Shown piece by piece: positions 26,868 to 35,311 of a DNA stretch of 64,000 bases. The position numbers and the translations under genes are program-made. The stretch comes from Pseudomonas lalucatii. Lineage in GTDB: Bacteria > Pseudomonadota > Gammaproteobacteria > Pseudomonadales > Pseudomonadaceae. Every line of letters starts with the position of its first letter. Within the stretch, counting starts at the first letter, position 1. Location: the NCBI RefSeq assembly GCF_018398425.1, contig NZ_JADPMV010000002.1, positions 1,417,001 to 1,481,000 of the forward strand, in the 5' to 3' direction. Under the pieces are notes generated by a model, which saw only the letters and a program-made list of their open reading frames with translations, was not told the DNA's origin and searched no databases.

Positions 26868-27052
26868 TCAGAAGGCGAAGTGCTCGGCCTGGGCCTGGCA
26901 GAAGGTGTGGACGATCTGGGCGAAGCCGCGCAGCAGCTTGCGCCCGAGCAGGTCGAGGGCCTGGGTGCCGTTGGTGCCCTCGTAGAGCGGCGCGATGCGG
27001 CAGTCGCGCACCAGCCGCTCCATGCCCACTCGCGGATGAAGCCGTGGCCGCC
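26868..27052 (-). pseudogene. Frameshifted C-terminal remnant of a third acyl-CoA dehydrogenase
   Basis: Minus-strand sequence reads GGHGFIREW, then a single missing G near 27025 shifts the frame, then [39 protein letters not shown] and a stop at 26868. These are the substrate-binding and catalytic-Glu regions of the neighbouring ~600-residue acyl-CoA dehydrogenases. The N-terminal two thirds and the C-terminal domain are gone. It does not align exactly to either neighbour (for example IAPLYEGTNGTQ), so it derives from a separate old copy. The remaining bases of the 398-base gap (26699-27096) show no other gene. Confidence 0.85.
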
Positions 27053-27096
27053 CCTGACAACGACCCTGGCCGCGCTGCATGCGCCGGCAAAAGCGC

Positions 27097-28428
27097 TCAA
27101 GGCGATGGACGGACCAGCCTGACCGCGCCACGGCGCTGGCCGTGGCTGCGGATGCAGTTGCGCCCGGCACTCTTGGCGCTGTACAGCGCCTCGTCCGCGG
27201 CCTTGATCACCTCTTCCGGGTTGCCCTGCCGGGCCTCGCGCTCGGCCACCCCCATGCTCAGCGTCACCGACACCTCGCCGGCCGCGGCGCTGCCACGGCG
27301 GGCCCGGCCCTGCCTGTCGTCCCTGGGCCGCTGCTGCTTGTCGCGCAGCTGCAGGCGATAGCCCTCCACCGCCTGGCGCACCGCCTCCAGGTGCGGCAGA
27401 CACTCGTCCAGGGTGCGACCGGGAAACACCAGGGTGAACTCCTCGCCGCCGTAGCGGTAGGCCTGGCCACCGCCGCCGACCTTGCGCAGCTGGCTGGCGA
27501 CCAGGCGCAGCACCTGGTCGCCGACGTCGTGGCCATGGCTGTCGTTGAACTTCTTGAAGTGGTCGACGTCGGCCATGGCGATCACGTAGTGGCGCGGCAG
27601 GCGCTGCAGGCGCTCGTTCAACGCGCGCCGCCCCGGCAGGCCGGTCAACTCGTCGCGAAAGGCCATCTGGTAGGCCTCGTGGGCCACCGCCGCGACCAGC
27701 ATCAGCATCACCTGGCTGCTCATCACGTTCAGGGCATGGGGCAGGCTGAAGATCTTCGGCAGCATCCACAGCAGGCCGCTCAGCCCCAGCAGCTGCGCCG
27801 CATGCAGCGGGCGCGGCGCGCGCAGGTACTGCAGCAGCAGGAGGACGAAGCCGAGCAGGAACAGCGGATAGGCCAGCTGCACCAGGCTCATCCACTCGCC
27901 GTGCAGGGTGGGCCAGCGAATCAGCGCCAGCCACTGCAGCACCGCCTGCGGGTAGCGCTGCGCCAGCGCCAGGGCGACGCCGCCCACCGCCAGCAGCACC
28001 GCGGCGCGGGCGACCAGGTCCTGCAACAGGTGGGTGCGTTCCTGCCACGCCGCGTACAGGCCATAGAGCAGCGGCAGCAGCAGGCTGCACAGATGGAAGA
28101 CCAGCGCCGCATCGTCGCGCACGCGCCCCTCGGCACGGTAATGGTCGAGCTGGATATCCAGAAGGAAATAGCCGAGGTACAGCACCAGCAGCAGGAACAG
28201 CTCGCGCTGGCGGCCGTAGACCAGGCAGAAGCTGCCGCCCAGCAACAGCAGCAGGGTCGGCAATACGTTGAACAACGAGGTGAAGAACTCGCTCAGGCTC
28301 GGCAGCGCGGCCGCCAGCACTCCGCCGGCGAGCAGCAGCAGCGACGGCAGGAAGTGACTGAAACGCACAGCGGCGAGGCGCGACACGGCAAGCTCCAGGG
28401 GCGACAACGGGATCGGCAGAGCTGGCAT
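27097..28428 (-). CDS. Membrane diguanylate cyclase (GGEEF)
   Basis: 443 residues from ATG 28428. About seven hydrophobic segments fill residues 15-250, then a GGDEF domain with FRDELTGLPGRRALNERL, MADVDHFKKFNDSHGHDVGD and the active site RYGGEEF. GGEEF is catalytically competent, so it should make c-di-GMP from GTP. The RxxD inhibitory site that normally sits just before GGDEF is absent (GGGQ instead), so product inhibition is not expected at that site. The membrane part probably senses an unknown signal. An upstream in-frame ATG lies in a terminator and was not used. Confidence 0.88.
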   Translation of the reverse strand: MPALPIPLSPLELAVSRLAAVRFSHFLPSLLLLAGGVLAAALPSLSEFFTSLFNVLPTLLLLLGGSFCLVYGRQRELFLLLVLYLGYFLLDIQLDHYRAEGRVRDDAALVFHLCSLLLPLLYGLYAAWQERTHLLQDLVARAAVLLAVGGVALALAQRYPQAVLQWLALIRWPTLHGEWMSLVQLAYPLFLLGFVLLLLQYLRAPRPLHAAQLLGLSGLLWMLPKIFSLPHALNVMSSQVMLMLVAAVAHEAYQMAFRDELTGLPGRRALNERLQRLPRHYVIAMADVDHFKKFNDSHGHDVGDQVLRLVASQLRKVGGGGQAYRYGGEEFTLVFPGRTLDECLPHLEAVRQAVEGYRLQLRDKQQRPRDDRQGRARRGSAAAGEVSVTLSMGVAEREARQGNPEEVIKAADEALYSAKSAGRNCIRSHGQRRGAVRLVRPSP

Positions 28429-28513
28429 TTTGCCTAAGCCCAGGCACTTAAGCACCGGAGACGATGCGCAAGGCGACCAGTCGCCTACGCTGTCGCCGCT
28501 CCTGAAAAGTAGC

Positions 28514-28555
28514 CCACAAAAAAAGCCGCTGCCGGTTAAGGCAGCGGCTTTCTTC
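28514..28555 (-). terminator. Terminator after second acyl-CoA dehydrogenase
   Basis: AAAGCCGCTGCC and GGCAGCGGCTTT form a 12-base stem with a short GTTAA-type loop; on the minus strand it is followed by TTTTTTTG. It starts about 18 bases after the stop of the acyl-CoA dehydrogenase gene at 28571. Confidence 0.85.
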
Positions 28556-28570
28556 GAACTCACCGAGGGC

Positions 28571-30376
28571 TTAGTAACCCAGGGCGAAGTCGTCCTCGCT
28601 CATGTCCATCAGGTTGCTGGCACCGGACAGCATGGCTTCGACGTGAGTGCGAGTCCGCGGCAGGATGCGCGCGAAGTAGAAGCGCGCGGTCTGCAGCTTG
28701 GCCTTGTAGAACGCCGCGTCCTCGGTGCCGGCAGCCAGCTTCTCGGCAGCCAGGCGCGCCATGTCGGCCCAGAAGTAGGCCAGGCAGGCGTAACCGGAGT
28801 ACATCAGGTAGTCCACCGAGGCGGCGCCGACTTCCTCGCGGTCCTTCATGGCGGCCATGCCGACCTTCATGGTCAGCTCGCCCCACTCCTTGTTCAGCTT
28901 GGCCAGGGGCTCGACGAACTCCTTGACCGCCTCGTTGCCCTCGTTGCCCTGGCAGAACTTGTGGACGATCTTGGTGAAGCCCTTCAGCGCCTCGCCCTGG
29001 GTCATGAGGATCTTGCGGCCGAGCAGGTCCAGGGCCTGCACGCCGGTGGTGCCTTCGTACATCATGGAGATGCGGCAGTCGCGCAGGTTCTGCTCCATGC
29101 CCCACTCGCTGATGAAGCCGTGGCCGCCATAGATCTGCATGCCATGGGAAGCGGCCTCGAAGCCCACTTCGGTCATGAAGGCCTTGGCGATCGGGGTGAG
29201 GAAGGCCAGCAGCGCGTCGGCCTGCTGCTTCTCGGCCTCGTCCTGGCTGTACTTGACGATGTCCACCTGCTTGGCGGTGAAGTAGACCATGGCGCGGTTG
29301 CCTTCGGCGAAGGCCTTCATGGTCAACAGCATGCGGCGCACGTCCGGGTGCACGATGATCGGGTCGGCGGCCTTGTCCGGCGCCTTCGGGCCGGTCAGGG
29401 AGCGCATCTGCAGACGCTCGCGGGCGTACTTCAGGCCGCCCTGGAAGGCCAGCTCGGCATGGGCCACGCCCTGCAGCGCGGTACCCAGGCGGGCGGTGTT
29501 CATGAAGGTGAACATGCAGTTCAGGCCCTTGTTCGCCGGGCCGATCAGGTAGCCGGTGGCACCGTCGAAGTTCATCACGCAGGTGGCGTTGCCGTGAATG
29601 CCCATCTTGTGTTCGATCGAGCCACAGGTGACCGCATTGCGCTCGCCTACGCCGCCGTCGGCATTGGGCAGGAACTTGGGCACGATGAACAGCGAGATGC
29701 CCTTGGTGCCGGCGGGGGCATCGGGCAGGCGGGCCAGGACGATATGGACGATGTTGTCGGCCATGTCGTGCTCGCCGGCGGAGATGAAGATCTTGGTGCC
29801 GGACACCTTGTAGCTGCCGTCGGCCTGGGGCTCGGCCTTGGTGCGCAGCATGCCCAGGTCGGTGCCGCAGTGCGGCTCGGTCAGGCACATGGTGCCGGTC
29901 CACTCGCCGGACACCAGCTTGGTCAGGTAGCCGTGCTTCTGCTCGTCGGTGCCGTGGGCGGCGATGGTGTTCATCGCGCCGTGGGACAGGCCGGGGTACA
30001 TGCCCCAGGACCAGTTGGCGCTGCCGACCATCTCGCTGATGACCAGGCCAAGGGACTCCGGCAGGCCCTGGCCGCCGTGGTCGACATCATGGGCCAGGCT
30101 CGGCCAGCCGCCTTCGACGAACTGCTTGTAGGCTTCCTTGAAGCCGGTCGGCGTCTTGACGCCGGACTCGCTCCAGGTACAGCCCTCGGTATCACCCACA
30201 CGATTCAGCGGAGACAGTACCTGCTCACAGAACTTGGCGCCCTCTTCGAGGATGGCGTCGACCATGTCCGGAGTAGCGTCTTGGCAGCCAGGCAGGCTCT
30301 GATAGTGCGCTTCGTAGCCGAGCAGTTCGTCGCGAACGAAGCGAATATCACGCAAGGGGGCCTTGTAATCAGGCAT
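28571..30376 (-). CDS. Acyl-CoA dehydrogenase (~600-residue FadE5-like class)
   Basis: 601 residues. [42 protein letters not shown] and catalytic Glu in [16 protein letters not shown] are intact, as is the long-class C-terminal domain. It performs the first step of fatty-acid beta-oxidation. Two overlapping CAAAC-N4-GTTTG-type repeats (PsrA-like) lie about 105-130 bases upstream of the ATG, so induction by long-chain fatty acids is likely. The next gene downstream on the same strand is a diguanylate cyclase, behind a terminator. Confidence 0.92.
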   Translation of the reverse strand: MPDYKAPLRDIRFVRDELLGYEAHYQSLPGCQDATPDMVDAILEEGAKFCEQVLSPLNRVGDTEGCTWSESGVKTPTGFKEAYKQFVEGGWPSLAHDVDHGGQGLPESLGLVISEMVGSANWSWGMYPGLSHGAMNTIAAHGTDEQKHGYLTKLVSGEWTGTMCLTEPHCGTDLGMLRTKAEPQADGSYKVSGTKIFISAGEHDMADNIVHIVLARLPDAPAGTKGISLFIVPKFLPNADGGVGERNAVTCGSIEHKMGIHGNATCVMNFDGATGYLIGPANKGLNCMFTFMNTARLGTALQGVAHAELAFQGGLKYARERLQMRSLTGPKAPDKAADPIIVHPDVRRMLLTMKAFAEGNRAMVYFTAKQVDIVKYSQDEAEKQQADALLAFLTPIAKAFMTEVGFEAASHGMQIYGGHGFISEWGMEQNLRDCRISMMYEGTTGVQALDLLGRKILMTQGEALKGFTKIVHKFCQGNEGNEAVKEFVEPLAKLNKEWGELTMKVGMAAMKDREEVGAASVDYLMYSGYACLAYFWADMARLAAEKLAAGTEDAAFYKAKLQTARFYFARILPRTRTHVEAMLSGASNLMDMSEDDFALGY

Positions 30377-30480
30377 AGCGGTTAACCTCTGCGGTGGACT
30401 CTGAGTGTTTGGGTGACCGGAAATACGGTCGGTTGCGGGTCATTCCCGACTGCTCGCCGGCCCGGTTGGCCAACGAACAA

Positions 30481-30508
30481 TCAAACGCGTGTTTGAAACA
30501 TACGTTTA
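30481..30508 (-). promoter_or_regulatory. Tandem PsrA-type operators
   Basis: CAAAC-GCGT-GTTTG (30482-30495) matches the PsrA consensus (G/C)AAAC-N2-4-GTTT(G/C) and extends to TCAAAC/GTTTGA. It overlaps a second near-match GAAAC-ATAC-GTTTA (30495-30508). PsrA is the TetR-type fatty-acid sensor of Pseudomonas that represses beta-oxidation genes. The site lies in the promoter region of the acyl-CoA dehydrogenase gene. A run of nine C follows at 30511-30519. Confidence 0.75.
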
Positions 30509-30544
30509 CGCCCCCCCCCTTGTCAAGCATCGGCGGATGACGGG

Positions 30545-31108
30545 CTAGGCCCTGAGGTCGAGCAGTTGCCCCGGCCCCGACCCATGCTCGGCCTGGCCAT
30601 TGGACTGCAGCGCAGTGGCTGGCCGCGCGCGCTGATCACGCTGTCGCTCGGCCAGTTCGATCCGGGCCTGGACCATCTGGCCCTGGGCCTGCGCCGCCAC
30701 GCGACGGTCCTCGGCGGACGGCTCGGCCGGAGCCAGGGCGGCGCGCAGGACCACCTCCATCTTGTGCAGGGTGGCTGCGGGGTCTCCGGCTACAGGGCCG
30801 ACATCGATGGCGACCGTGCCGGCAGTCACATAGCGCCGGCCATCCGGGCCGCGGCTATAGCTGTTGCTCGGCGCCCCGGCATAGGGGCCGCCGACCGCGG
30901 CATGGGCCTGCTCATGGGCACGCACCTCGCGATCGCGGCTGCTCAGTTCGGCTATCTGCTGCTGTTGCTGGGGTTGTTGGCCGGCGCCGCGCTCGGCAGG
31001 CTCCGCTGGCGCGGCGGACTGCTCGGAGCGCTCGGCAGACGAGAATGGGGCCGCGGCGCGCAGGGCGAGGCCCTGAAGCGGATAAGGGCTAGGGCCGCCG
31101 ATCTGCAT
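30545..31108 (-). CDS. SprA-related putative metalloprotease (CJM1_0395 family)
   Basis: 187 residues. A low-complexity, Q-rich N-terminal part is followed by VRAHEQAHAAVGG with a HExxH-like zinc motif (HEQAH), then a conserved YVTAGTVAIDVGPVAGDP and a charged helical tail. This is the putative metalloprotease family annotated as SprA-related; activity has not been shown. No signal peptide is seen. A small hypothetical gene and bioD lie upstream on the same strand. Confidence 0.75.
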   Translation of the reverse strand: MQIGGPSPYPLQGLALRAAAPFSSAERSEQSAAPAEPAERGAGQQPQQQQQIAELSSRDREVRAHEQAHAAVGGPYAGAPSNSYSRGPDGRRYVTAGTVAIDVGPVAGDPAATLHKMEVVLRAALAPAEPSAEDRRVAAQAQGQMVQARIELAERQRDQRARPATALQSNGQAEHGSGPGQLLDLRA

Positions 31109-31198
31109 CGGTCCCTCCTGGCTGTCGGCCGCAGGGCGGGGCTGCCTGGCGCGGGAAGGCGCCCGGGCTCGGAGGCCGCTGCGGCCCCGGGCAGGTGG

Positions 31199-31489
31199 TT
31201 ATGCCTGGGTGTCGATCAGGGTGCCCAGCACTTCGTCGGCGGTCTTGACCAGGCGCGCGCCGACCTGTGCCTCATGCTGCCCGACCCGCAGGGCCACCAG
31301 GCTTTCCTCCAGGTCGGCCGGGGCGCGCGTGTCGGACGCGGGCACGGCGTCGACCCGGGCCTGTTGTGGCTGCGACTGTGGCGGTGCCAGGGCGGCGTCG
31401 GCGATCTGCGTCGCCGCCTGGTCGATGCGGCGCTGTCCCGTCTGAATGCTGGCGATGCCCGCACCGAAGGCGTTAGCGGAAATTTCCAT
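31199..31489 (-). CDS. Small protein with flagellar-rod-like C-terminus
   Basis: 96 residues from ATG 31489 with GGGAG seven bases upstream. The start MEISANAFGAGIASIQTGQ and the end VGARLVKTADEVLGTLIDTQA resemble the termini of axial flagellar rod/hook proteins, which pack as paired helices, but the middle rod domain is missing. No other flagellar genes are near. It may be a stray axial-protein-like cytoplasmic protein; function unknown. Confidence 0.6.
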   Translation of the reverse strand: MEISANAFGAGIASIQTGQRRIDQAATQIADAALAPPQSQPQQARVDAVPASDTRAPADLEESLVALRVGQHEAQVGARLVKTADEVLGTLIDTQA

Positions 31490-31584
31490 TGACCGACTCC
31501 CGCAGGGAAACTGGTTGATGCCCTGCATTGAAGCAGAAAACCCCCCGGCGACCTACTGGCAATTGGCGATGGCCCCCGGCCGGG

Positions 31585-32274
31585 TTATAACGCGATGCCG
31601 AGCGGCGCCAGGTCGAGGTACTCGGCCACCGCCGCCGGGGACGGCCGGGGCAGACGCGGCACACGGCCCAGGCAGGGCGCCGGCAGGCGCTCGGCCAGGG
31701 TCGCCAGGTTGTCCTCCAGGCGCGAGGTCTGCGGGTCGACCACGTTGGCCACCCAGCCGGCCAGGGGCAGGCCGTCGCGGGCGATCGCCTCGGCGGTCAG
31801 CACCGCCTGGTTGATGCAGCCCAGGCGCACGCCCACCACCAGGATCACCGGCAACCGCAAGGCCATCACCAGGTCGGACAAGGACGCCCCGCCGGCCAGG
31901 GGCACGCGCCAGCCGCCGGCGCCCTCGACCAGGGTCAGGTCCGCGCCCCTGTCGAGGATCGCCTGCACCGGCCCGAGCAGCGTCGCCACATCCAGCTGCA
32001 CGCCCACCTCGCGGGCCGCCAGATGAGGGGCGATGGCCGGCTCGAAGGCCAGCGGATTGACCTCCTCGTAGCGCAACGCCAGGCTGCATTCGCCGAGCAG
32101 GGCCAGGGCATCCTCGTTGCGCAGGCCCTCGCGGGTCTGCACGCAGCCGGAGGCCACCGGCTTGGCCGCCGCGGTGCTCAGGCCGGCGCGGCGCGCGGCA
32201 TGCAGCAGGCCGGCGGCGATGGTGGTCTTGCCGATCTCGGTGTCGGTGCCGGTGATGAAGTAGGCCTGTGCCAT
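31585..32274 (-). CDS. bioD: Dethiobiotin synthetase
   Basis: 229 residues. P-loop-like GTDTEIGKTT (9-18), AAKPVASGC, and VEGAGGWRVPL are the BioD hallmarks. It closes the ureido ring of dethiobiotin from 7,8-diaminopelargonate, CO2 and ATP. GGGGAG lies upstream of the ATG. It is the last gene of bioB-F-H-C-D but, unlike the tightly packed upstream genes, is separated from bioC by 241 bases containing three mini-ORFs that repeat the bioD start. Confidence 0.95.
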   Translation of the reverse strand: MAQAYFITGTDTEIGKTTIAAGLLHAARRAGLSTAAAKPVASGCVQTREGLRNEDALALLGECSLALRYEEVNPLAFEPAIAPHLAAREVGVQLDVATLLGPVQAILDRGADLTLVEGAGGWRVPLAGGASLSDLVMALRLPVILVVGVRLGCINQAVLTAEAIARDGLPLAGWVANVVDPQTSRLEDNLATLAERLPAPCLGRVPRLPRPSPAAVAEYLDLAPLGIAL

Positions 32275-32275
32275 A

Positions 32276-32359
32276 TCAATTCTCCCCAAGGGGTGGTCTT
32301 GCCGCCTCTCTACCGAAAACCGGGGTGTCGGTGCCGGCGACGAAGTAGGCCTGTGCCAT
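32276..32359 (-). CDS. Mini-ORF 1 between bioC and bioD (27 aa), bioD-start repeat
   Basis: Starts MAQAYFVAGTDTPVFGR and ends PPLGEN. The first 12 residues copy the BioD N-terminus (MAQAYFITGTDTE). It has its own CTTGGGGAGA site, and its TGA lies one base before the bioD ATG (TGA-T-ATG). It is probably a by-product of tandem duplication, but its frame and coupling are intact. No function is claimed. Confidence 0.5.
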   Translation of the reverse strand: MAQAYFVAGTDTPVFGREAARPPLGEN

Positions 32360-32360
32360 A

Positions 32361-32429
32361 TCAGTTCTCCCCAAGGGGTGGTCTTGCCGCTGCCCTACCG
32401 AAAACCGGGACGAAGTAGGCCTGAGCCAT
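32361..32429 (-). CDS. Mini-ORF 2 between bioC and bioD (22 aa)
   Basis: Starts MAQAYFVPVFGRAAAR and ends PPLGEN. It equals mini-ORF 1 minus the five codons AGTDT. Its TGA lies one base before the ATG of mini-ORF 1, and CTTGGGGA precedes its own ATG. Confidence 0.45.
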   Translation of the reverse strand: MAQAYFVPVFGRAAARPPLGEN

Positions 32430-32430
32430 A

Positions 32431-32514
32431 TCAAGCTTCCCCAAGGGGTGGTCTTGCCGCCGCCCTACCAAAGAGCGGGGTGCCGGCGCCGCTAGCGAAG
32501 CAGGCGCCGGGCAT
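32431..32514 (-). CDS. Mini-ORF 3 between bioC and bioD (27 aa)
   Basis: Starts MPGACFASGAGTPLFGRA and ends PPLGEA; the most diverged unit. The bioC stop (TGA at 32518-32516) lies one base before its ATG, and AAGGAGAG at the bioC end can serve as its ribosome-binding site. It keeps the same coupling to the next unit. Confidence 0.45.
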   Translation of the reverse strand: MPGACFASGAGTPLFGRAAARPPLGEA

Positions 32515-32515
32515 T

Positions 32516-33316
32516 TCAACTCTCCTTGCGCAACACGCCATAGACCACCTGGTAGGTGGCCGGCAGGCCCTGGGGCTGGCGGAAGCCTTCGTAGGCCTCG
32601 CGCAGCGCCAGGATGCGCGCCCGCCCGGTGAGGCCGCCGGGGCGCCCGGGATTGAGGTTGTGGGCGCCGAGGGCCTTGAGCTCATGGGTCAGGCTGCGCA
32701 GGTCGGGAAAATGCAGCACCTCGGCCCGTGCTTCCAGGCTCAGCAGGCCCAGGCCGCTGGCGCCGCACAGCCGCTGGTAATCGGCGAAACGGCGGAAGCG
32801 GTTGACGTGGACGAAGCCGTCCACCGCCTGCCAGCTGTCGCGCAGCTCCTGCAGGGTGCCGACGCACAGGCTGCTGAACGCCAGCACGCCGCCGGGGCGC
32901 AGCACCCGGCGGGCCTCGCCCAGTACTGCCTGGAAGTCCCCGCACCATTGCAGCGCCAGGCTGGAGTAGAGCAGGTCGCAAGACGCATCGCGCAGCGGCA
33001 GGCACTCGGCATCGCCGGCGATGAACTGCCGCGCCCCGCCCAGGGGACGGGCGTGGCGCAGCATGCCCTCGGCGATATCCAGGGCCACGCCCTCGGCCGC
33101 GGCGAAACGCGCGCCTAGGGCGCGGCTGAAATGGCCGGTGCCGCAGCCCAGATCGAGCCAGCGGCGCGGCGCCAGGTCCGCTGGCAGTCGCGCCAGCAGC
33201 TGCGCGCCGACGCTGCGCTGCAGCGCGGCGACGCTGTCGTAGCTGTCCGCCGCCCGGGAGAAGGACGCGGCGACCTGGCGCTTGTCCGGCAGCCCCGTCT
33301 GGGCCTGATCAGTCAT
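32516..33316 (-). CDS. bioC: Malonyl-ACP O-methyltransferase
   Basis: 266 residues, a class I SAM methyltransferase: [15 protein letters not shown] (motif I, about 54-68), [13 protein letters not shown] and [14 protein letters not shown]. The N-terminal [22 protein letters not shown] is the BioC signature. It methylates malonyl-ACP so fatty-acid synthesis can build the pimeloyl chain. It overlaps the bioH stop by 8 bases. Confidence 0.95.
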   Translation of the reverse strand: MTDQAQTGLPDKRQVAASFSRAADSYDSVAALQRSVGAQLLARLPADLAPRRWLDLGCGTGHFSRALGARFAAAEGVALDIAEGMLRHARPLGGARQFIAGDAECLPLRDASCDLLYSSLALQWCGDFQAVLGEARRVLRPGGVLAFSSLCVGTLQELRDSWQAVDGFVHVNRFRRFADYQRLCGASGLGLLSLEARAEVLHFPDLRSLTHELKALGAHNLNPGRPGGLTGRARILALREAYEGFRQPQGLPATYQVVYGVLRKES

Positions 33317-34040
33317 CACCGGCCTCGTGCAGGAAGGCCTGGATCGCCGCCGCCACCTCGTGGGGGCGCTCCAGGACGAAGGCATGGCTGGCCGCATCGA
33401 TCAGGCCGATCTCGACGTCCGGCAGCAGGTCGAGCAGGGCCGCCGCGGCCTGGCCCGGCACCAGCGCGTCGCGCCCGGCGAACAGGTGCAGCTGCGGGCC
33501 GACGAAGGCCTGCAGCGCGGCGCGGCCATCCAGCGCGGCGAGCAGATCGAGGCCGGCCAGCAAGGCATCGGCCCCGGTCTGGGGCGCCGCGCCGAGCAGC
33601 TGGCGCGACAGCCCGCGGGCGTCGCTGGCGCCCTGGGCGCAGAGCAGGGCGAAGCGCTTCAGGGTGGCCCGCGCATCCTGGGCGCAGCCCTGGCGGAAGG
33701 CGGCGAAGGTTTCCGCCGGCATGGCCGCGGGCCACTGCCCGTCGGCGACGAAGCGCGGATTGCTGGCCAGGCACAGCAGCCCGCTGCAACGCTCGCCCCG
33801 CCGCGCCGCCAGCTGGGCGGCGAGCATGCCGCCCAGCGACCAGCCGCCCAGCCAGGCGTCCTCGGGCAGGTTGGCGTCCAGCTCGTCGAGCCAGGCCTCG
33901 GGGTCGCTGCTGGCCAGCGGCGGCAATGGCTCGACCTGCACCCGCAGGCGCTGATCCAGGCCGCGCAGGGCCTCGGCCAGGGGTTCCAGGGGGGCGGTGC
34001 CCAGGCCCCAGCCGGGCAACAGGATCAGGCGATCACGCAT
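33309..34040 (-). CDS. bioH: Pimeloyl-ACP methyl ester carboxylesterase
   Basis: 243 residues, alpha/beta hydrolase: [15 protein letters not shown], nucleophile in GGWSLGGM (Ser68), acid in AGRDALVPG and His in [12 protein letters not shown]. BioH removes the methyl ester from pimeloyl-ACP methyl ester. ATG 34040 has GAGGAG eight bases upstream; it overlaps the bioF stop by 8 bases. Confidence 0.93.
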   Translation of the reverse strand: MRDRLILLPGWGLGTAPLEPLAEALRGLDQRLRVQVEPLPPLASSDPEAWLDELDANLPEDAWLGGWSLGGMLAAQLAARRGERCSGLLCLASNPRFVADGQWPAAMPAETFAAFRQGCAQDARATLKRFALLCAQGASDARGLSRQLLGAAPQTGADALLAGLDLLAALDGRAALQAFVGPQLHLFAGRDALVPGQAAAALLDLLPDVEIGLIDAASHAFVLERPHEVAAAIQAFLHEAGDD

Positions 34041-35220
34041 GGCCGCTCTCCTCGTCATCAGTCGCCAGTTGCGGCCAGCACTCGGCCAGGGCCTCCAGCA
34101 GCAGCTCCAGCTGCGCCAGGCTGTGGGCCGCGGACAGGGTCACCCGCAGGCGCGCACTGCCGGCCGGCACGGTCGGCGGGCGGATCGCGGTGACCAGCAG
34201 GCCGCGTTCGCGCAGCAGCTGCGACAGGCGCAGGGCGCGGCCGCTGTCGCCGACCAGGATCGGCTGGATCGGCGTCGCGCTGTCCATCAGGGTCAAGCCG
34301 ATCTCTGTGGCGCCCTGGCGAAAGCGCTGGATCAAGGCATTCAGGTGCTCGCGGCGCCAGCCTTCAGCGCGCAGCAGCTCCAGGCTCTTGAGGGTGGCGC
34401 AGGCCAGCGCCGGCGGCTGGCTGGTGGTGTAGATGTAGGGCCGGGCGAACTGCACCAGGGTCTCGACCAGCTCTTCGCTGCCGGCGACGAAGGCACCGGC
34501 GGTACCGAAGCCCTTGCCCAGGGTGCCGACCAGCACCTGCACCTCGTCCGTGCCGAGGCCGAAGTGCTCGGCGATGCCACCGCCGTTGGCCCCGAGCGGG
34601 CCGAAGCCGTGGGCGTCGTCGACCATCACCCAGGCGTCCCGCTTCTTCGCCGCGGCGCAGAGCGCCGGCAGGTCGGCCAGGTCGCCGTCCATGCTGAACA
34701 CCCCGTCGGTCACCACCAGGGTGTTGCCGGCCGCCTTCTCCAGGCGGCCGGCCAGGCTGGCGGCATCGTTGTGCAGGTAACGGGAGAAGCGCGCGCCGGA
34801 CAGCAGCCCGGCGTCCAGCAGGGACGCGTGGTTGAGACGGTCTTCCAGCACCGTGTCGCCCTGGCCGAGCAGCGCGGTGACGGCGCCGAGGTTGGCCATG
34901 TAGCCGGTGGAGAACAGCAGTGCCCGGGGCCGCCCGGTGAAGGCGGCCAGGGCCTCCTCCAGTTCGTGGTGCGGGGTGCTGTGGCCGATCACCAGGTGCG
35001 AGGCGCCACCACCGACGCCCCAGCGCCGGGCGCCGGCCTGCCAGGCCTCGATCACCTGAGGGTGATTGGCCAGGCCGAGGTAGTCGTTGGAGCAGAAGGC
35101 CAGCAGCTCGCGGCCGTCGACCCTGACCTGCGGGCCCTGCGGCGAATCGAGCAACGGCCGCTGGCGATACAGCTGGGCGGCGCGGCGCTCGGCGAGGCGG
35201 GAGGCGAGATCGAAACTCAT
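34033..35220 (-). CDS. bioF: 8-amino-7-oxononanoate synthase
   Basis: 395 residues, alpha-oxoamine synthase: [48 protein letters not shown] and the PLP lysine in [11 protein letters not shown] (K236). It condenses pimeloyl-ACP with alanine in biotin synthesis. It is separated from bioB by ~90 bases of inverted repeats. Confidence 0.95.
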   Translation of the reverse strand: MSFDLASRLAERRAAQLYRQRPLLDSPQGPQVRVDGRELLAFCSNDYLGLANHPQVIEAWQAGARRWGVGGGASHLVIGHSTPHHELEEALAAFTGRPRALLFSTGYMANLGAVTALLGQGDTVLEDRLNHASLLDAGLLSGARFSRYLHNDAASLAGRLEKAAGNTLVVTDGVFSMDGDLADLPALCAAAKKRDAWVMVDDAHGFGPLGANGGGIAEHFGLGTDEVQVLVGTLGKGFGTAGAFVAGSEELVETLVQFARPYIYTTSQPPALACATLKSLELLRAEGWRREHLNALIQRFRQGATEIGLTLMDSATPIQPILVGDSGRALRLSQLLRERGLLVTAIRPPTVPAGSARLRVTLSAAHSLAQLELLLEALAECWPQLATDDEESGHA

Positions 35221-35230
35221 GGCAAGACCC

Positions 35231-35303
35231 GGTGGATAACCGCAGGCGGGTTATCCACCCGACAGAGGACTAGGTAGGGTGGATGAGGCGAAGCTCATCC
35301 ACC
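35231..35303. repeat. Two consecutive REP-like inverted repeats between bioB and bioF
   Basis: GGTGGATAAC (35231-35240) pairs with GTTATCCACC (35250-35259), and GGTGGATGAG (35278-35287) pairs with CTCATCCACC (35294-35303). Both have perfect 10-base arms and share the GGTGGAT core, a repeat type often seen between Pseudomonas genes. They lie inside the biotin transcript and could form mRNA hairpins that affect stability. Confidence 0.8.
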
Positions 35304-35311
35304 GCCCGACT

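Larger units (their letters stand above)
32276..32514 (-). repeat. Tandem duplication of the bioD ribosome-binding site and start
   Basis: Start codons at 32274 (bioD), 32359, 32429 and 32514 are spaced 85, 70 and 85 bases. Each unit holds CCTTGGGGA(G/A), a start codon, a BioD-like opening, then PVFGR-type codons and GGCAAGACCACC. The 70-base unit lacks 15 bases (five codons: AGTDT), so frame is kept. The inner segment GTAGGGCGG...CCACCC resembles the dispersed GTAGGGTGGAT repeat between bioB and bioF. Confidence 0.85.

Noticed and set aside
28429..28563. N-terminal extension of the diguanylate cyclase (MSSKKAAAL start)
   Set aside because: The extra segment lies in the terminator of the upstream acyl-CoA dehydrogenase gene and has no family similarity; ATG 28428 was used.
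30511..30519. Run of nine C as a phase-variation tract
   Set aside because: It lies in an untranslated region about 135 bases upstream of the acyl-CoA dehydrogenase ATG, with no ORF to switch. It might be a sequencing-length uncertainty.
32272..32520. CRISPR-like or satellite repeat array between bioC and bioD
   Set aside because: Units carry a start codon, Shine-Dalgarno and coupled stop in one frame, spacers are absent, and only three units occur. It is a tandem duplication of the bioD start.
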